Below, one piece after another: positions 21,094 to 22,440 of a stretch of DNA of 22,440 nucleotides. The DNA is from Bacteroidota bacterium. Lineage in GTDB: Bacteria > Bacteroidota > Bacteroidia > Flavobacteriales > Weeksellaceae. Every line of letters begins with the position of its first letter. Position 1 is the stretch's first letter. The translations under genes and the position numbers were made by a program. The DNA is taken from positions 1 to 22,440 of the forward strand of contig JAEZDQ010000140.1 in assembly GCA_023433225.1 (NCBI GenBank), given 5' to 3'. The notes beneath the pieces were generated by a model. The model was not told the DNA's origin, did not search any database, and saw only the letters and a program-made list of their open reading frames with translations.

Positions 21094-21101
21094 TAACTTT
21101 G
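21094..21101 (+). promoter_or_regulatory. -7 box directly before the CBS gene (possible leaderless mRNA)
   Basis: TAACTTTG is a full match to TAnnTTTG. Its last base is 7 bp before the ATG at 21108, so the transcript would start at or within a few bases of the start codon. No convincing TTTG is seen upstream. Confidence 0.5.
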
Positions 21102-21107
21102 TAGGGA

Positions 21108-21764
21108 ATGTTGGTAAACCATTACATCAGTAAAGATTTCATTCCGCCCAATCTGAATTCCACCGTCGAAACGGCGGGGAATTTATTGGCAGACTTGAGC
21201 CTGACGCACATTCCGGTTTTTGAAGGCTTGAATTTCATCGGAAACATCCCCAAAGAGACCATCGAAGCAACCAAACTGTCAATCAAACTGGGTGAGGTGA
21301 AACACCATGCGGAATATTTTTACATCACGGAAAACGCTTCCCTGTTCGATGCGGTTCAACTTTTTCACAACCATTCGGCCAACATCCTGCCCGTCATCAA
21401 CGAAGAAAAACATTATCTGGGGCTCTTGCTGATGGAAGACGTGATTTCCGCCTTGTCCACAATGCCCTTTATCGTGGAGCCGGGGTCGATTATGACGGTG
21501 GAAATCAACCAAAAACAATTTTCAATCAGTGAAATTTCAAAAATAGTAGAAAGCAATAATGCGCGGATTACCGGCCTTTTTGTAACGGCTTACCGGGAAG
21601 AAAAAGTGCAGATTACCATCAAAATGATTTCCGAAAACATCTCGTCGGTCAGCGAAACTTTTGAACGCTTCGGTTATACGGTAGTACATAAATTTTACAA
21701 CGATGAAAAGGAAGAAATGATGCGCGACCGTTTTGAACAATTGATGAAATACCTCGATGTTTAG
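21108..21764 (+). CDS. CBS-domain protein (AcuB-like)
   Basis: The 218-residue cytoplasmic protein has two CBS domains: about 1-60 (SKDFIPPNLNSTVETAGNLL, LTHIPVFEGLNFIGNI) and about 67-125 (FYITENASLFDAVQLFHNHS, ILPVINEEKHYLGLL, MEDVISALS). A C-terminal segment with ACT-like pattern follows (SISEISKIVESNNARITGLF, VQITIKMISENISSV). Such proteins bind adenine nucleotides and act as sensors, but the target is unknown. In flavobacteria this gene commonly sits beside NAD kinase, followed by uppS and bamA, which supports a chromosomal core position. The 81-bp gap to nadK shows no terminator. Confidence 0.85.
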   Translation: MLVNHYISKDFIPPNLNSTVETAGNLLADLSLTHIPVFEGLNFIGNIPKETIEATKLSIKLGEVKHHAEYFYITENASLFDAVQLFHNHSANILPVINEEKHYLGLLLMEDVISALSTMPFIVEPGSIMTVEINQKQFSISEISKIVESNNARITGLFVTAYREEKVQITIKMISENISSVSETFERFGYTVVHKFYNDEKEEMMRDRFEQLMKYLDV

Positions 21765-21845
21765 TGGATGGAATGAAGCACCCATATTGCGCTTTTTTAG
21801 GTAAAATTCATTTGGCCAAATTAAAAAGAAATAAAAGATGAACAG

Positions 21846-22440
21846 ATGAAAGTAGCGGTTTACGGATTGAAAGCAAATGAAAGCCAAAAGGAGTTTTTCG
21901 ATTCTTTTTTTTCTGAATTACATCACAGGAACATTGAAATCTTAGTCGAAAAAGATTTTCTTTTTCTTTTGAAACCCATCGTATCCAGTGATTTAAAGTC
22001 CGTAGAGCTCTTTTCATCCTATGAAGATTTACCCGCAGAAACCGATTTGTTGTTTACATTCGGCGGCGACGGAACCATCTTGGAAGCCGCAACCGTCATC
22101 CGGGACAAAATGATTCCGGTTGTCGGTGTAAACACAGGCAGGCTGGGATTTTTGGCGACCATCAACGTAGAATTGTTGTTGGAAAGTTTAGGCGATATCC
22201 TGTCGGGAAATTACAACATCAGCCGCCGTTCCCTGATTGAAGTGGAAACCAACGGTGAACAAATAGCCGATAACTTTGCGCTCAATGAAATCACGGTCAC
22301 GCGCCGGGAAACCACCAGTATGATTACGGTTCGGGCCAAAATGAATGGTGAATTCCTGAATTCTTTTTGGGCGGACGGGCTCATCATTTCCACGCCGACC
22401 GGCTCTACGAGGTATTCGCTCAGCTGCGGGGGTCCGATTG
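21846..22440 (+). CDS. nadK: NAD kinase (partial, runs off the window)
   Basis: The first 198 residues of a cytoplasmic NAD kinase, which phosphorylates NAD to NADP with ATP, are present. Visible motifs are LLFTFGGDGTILEAA with the GGDGT nucleotide loop (73-77), GVNTGRLGFLATI, FALNEITVTRR and FWADGLIISTPTGSTRYSLS followed by CGGPI at the window end. About a third of the protein is missing. ATG 21846 gives the usual MKVAVYG start; the ATG at 21838 is followed by a stop after two codons and is not used. It is probably co-expressed with the CBS gene. Confidence 0.92.
   Translation, partial: MKVAVYGLKANESQKEFFDSFFSELHHRNIEILVEKDFLFLLKPIVSSDLKSVELFSSYEDLPAETDLLFTFGGDGTILEAATVIRDKMIPVVGVNTGRLGFLATINVELLLESLGDILSGNYNISRRSLIEVETNGEQIADNFALNEITVTRRETTSMITVRAKMNGEFLNSFWADGLIISTPTGSTRYSLSCGGPI

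Overview
The window looks like chromosomal DNA of a Bacteroidota bacterium, most likely in the Flavobacteriaceae/Weeksellaceae range. The evidence is the promoter style (TTTG about 20 bp upstream of TAnnTTTG), the absence of Shine-Dalgarno-led starts, many secreted proteins and lipoproteins (one with an acidic surface-export signal), a T9SS-type C-terminal sorting domain, a B12 riboswitch driving a TonB-dependent receptor, and the flavobacterial CBS-protein/NAD-kinase neighbour pair. No species can be named from the sequence alone.

Left third (1-7474): an accessory locus of small exported proteins, all on the + strand. It holds an outer-membrane beta-barrel protein, a DUF4189-like protein, three copies plus one C-terminal remnant of an uncharacterised secreted family (EETIAW ... 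VSPCxIS ... LATFC), lipoproteins, a WG-repeat protein that runs in frame, across one TAA, into a YwqK/MORN-like repeat region, and a protein made of 13 perfect nonapeptide repeats (RNxGGDxxG). Three genes share an almost identical signal-peptide DNA segment, one of them joined to an unrelated mature protein. The segment in that gene is a clean mosaic of the other two, which points to recombination between genes in the locus. Two operator-like palindromes with the half-site AAAATACC/GGTATTTT lie at similar distances before two start codons.

Middle-left (7475-8570): a small hicAB toxin-antitoxin cassette flanked by an 18-bp direct repeat. One repeat copy is the 3' end of tRNA-Val(TAC), so this looks like a mini integrated element or a remnant of one, with no integrase. 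hicA carries a 1-nt deletion that removes its C-terminus, while hicB is intact.

Centre and right (8571-22440): mostly ordinary chromosome. trmB is followed at 3 bp by a secreted M28 aminopeptidase with a T9SS tail, then a MITE-like inverted-repeat element and two small membrane proteins on the minus strand. Next is a B12 module (cobalamin riboswitch, BtuB-like TonB receptor, BtuG-like beta-propeller surface lipoprotein). After it come a 22-bp degenerate repeat patch, a DUF6263-like lipoprotein, a RimK-type ligase with an N-terminal retropepsin-like domain (minus strand), a TolC-family outer-membrane protein, tsaB, tryptophanase, a CBS-domain protein and the start of NAD kinase, which runs off the right edge.

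The housekeeping part contributes tRNA modification (trmB, tsaB), cofactor supply (B12 uptake, NADP) and amino-acid catabolism (tryptophanase, aminopeptidase). The left part is lineage-specific and carries most of the unexplained signal.
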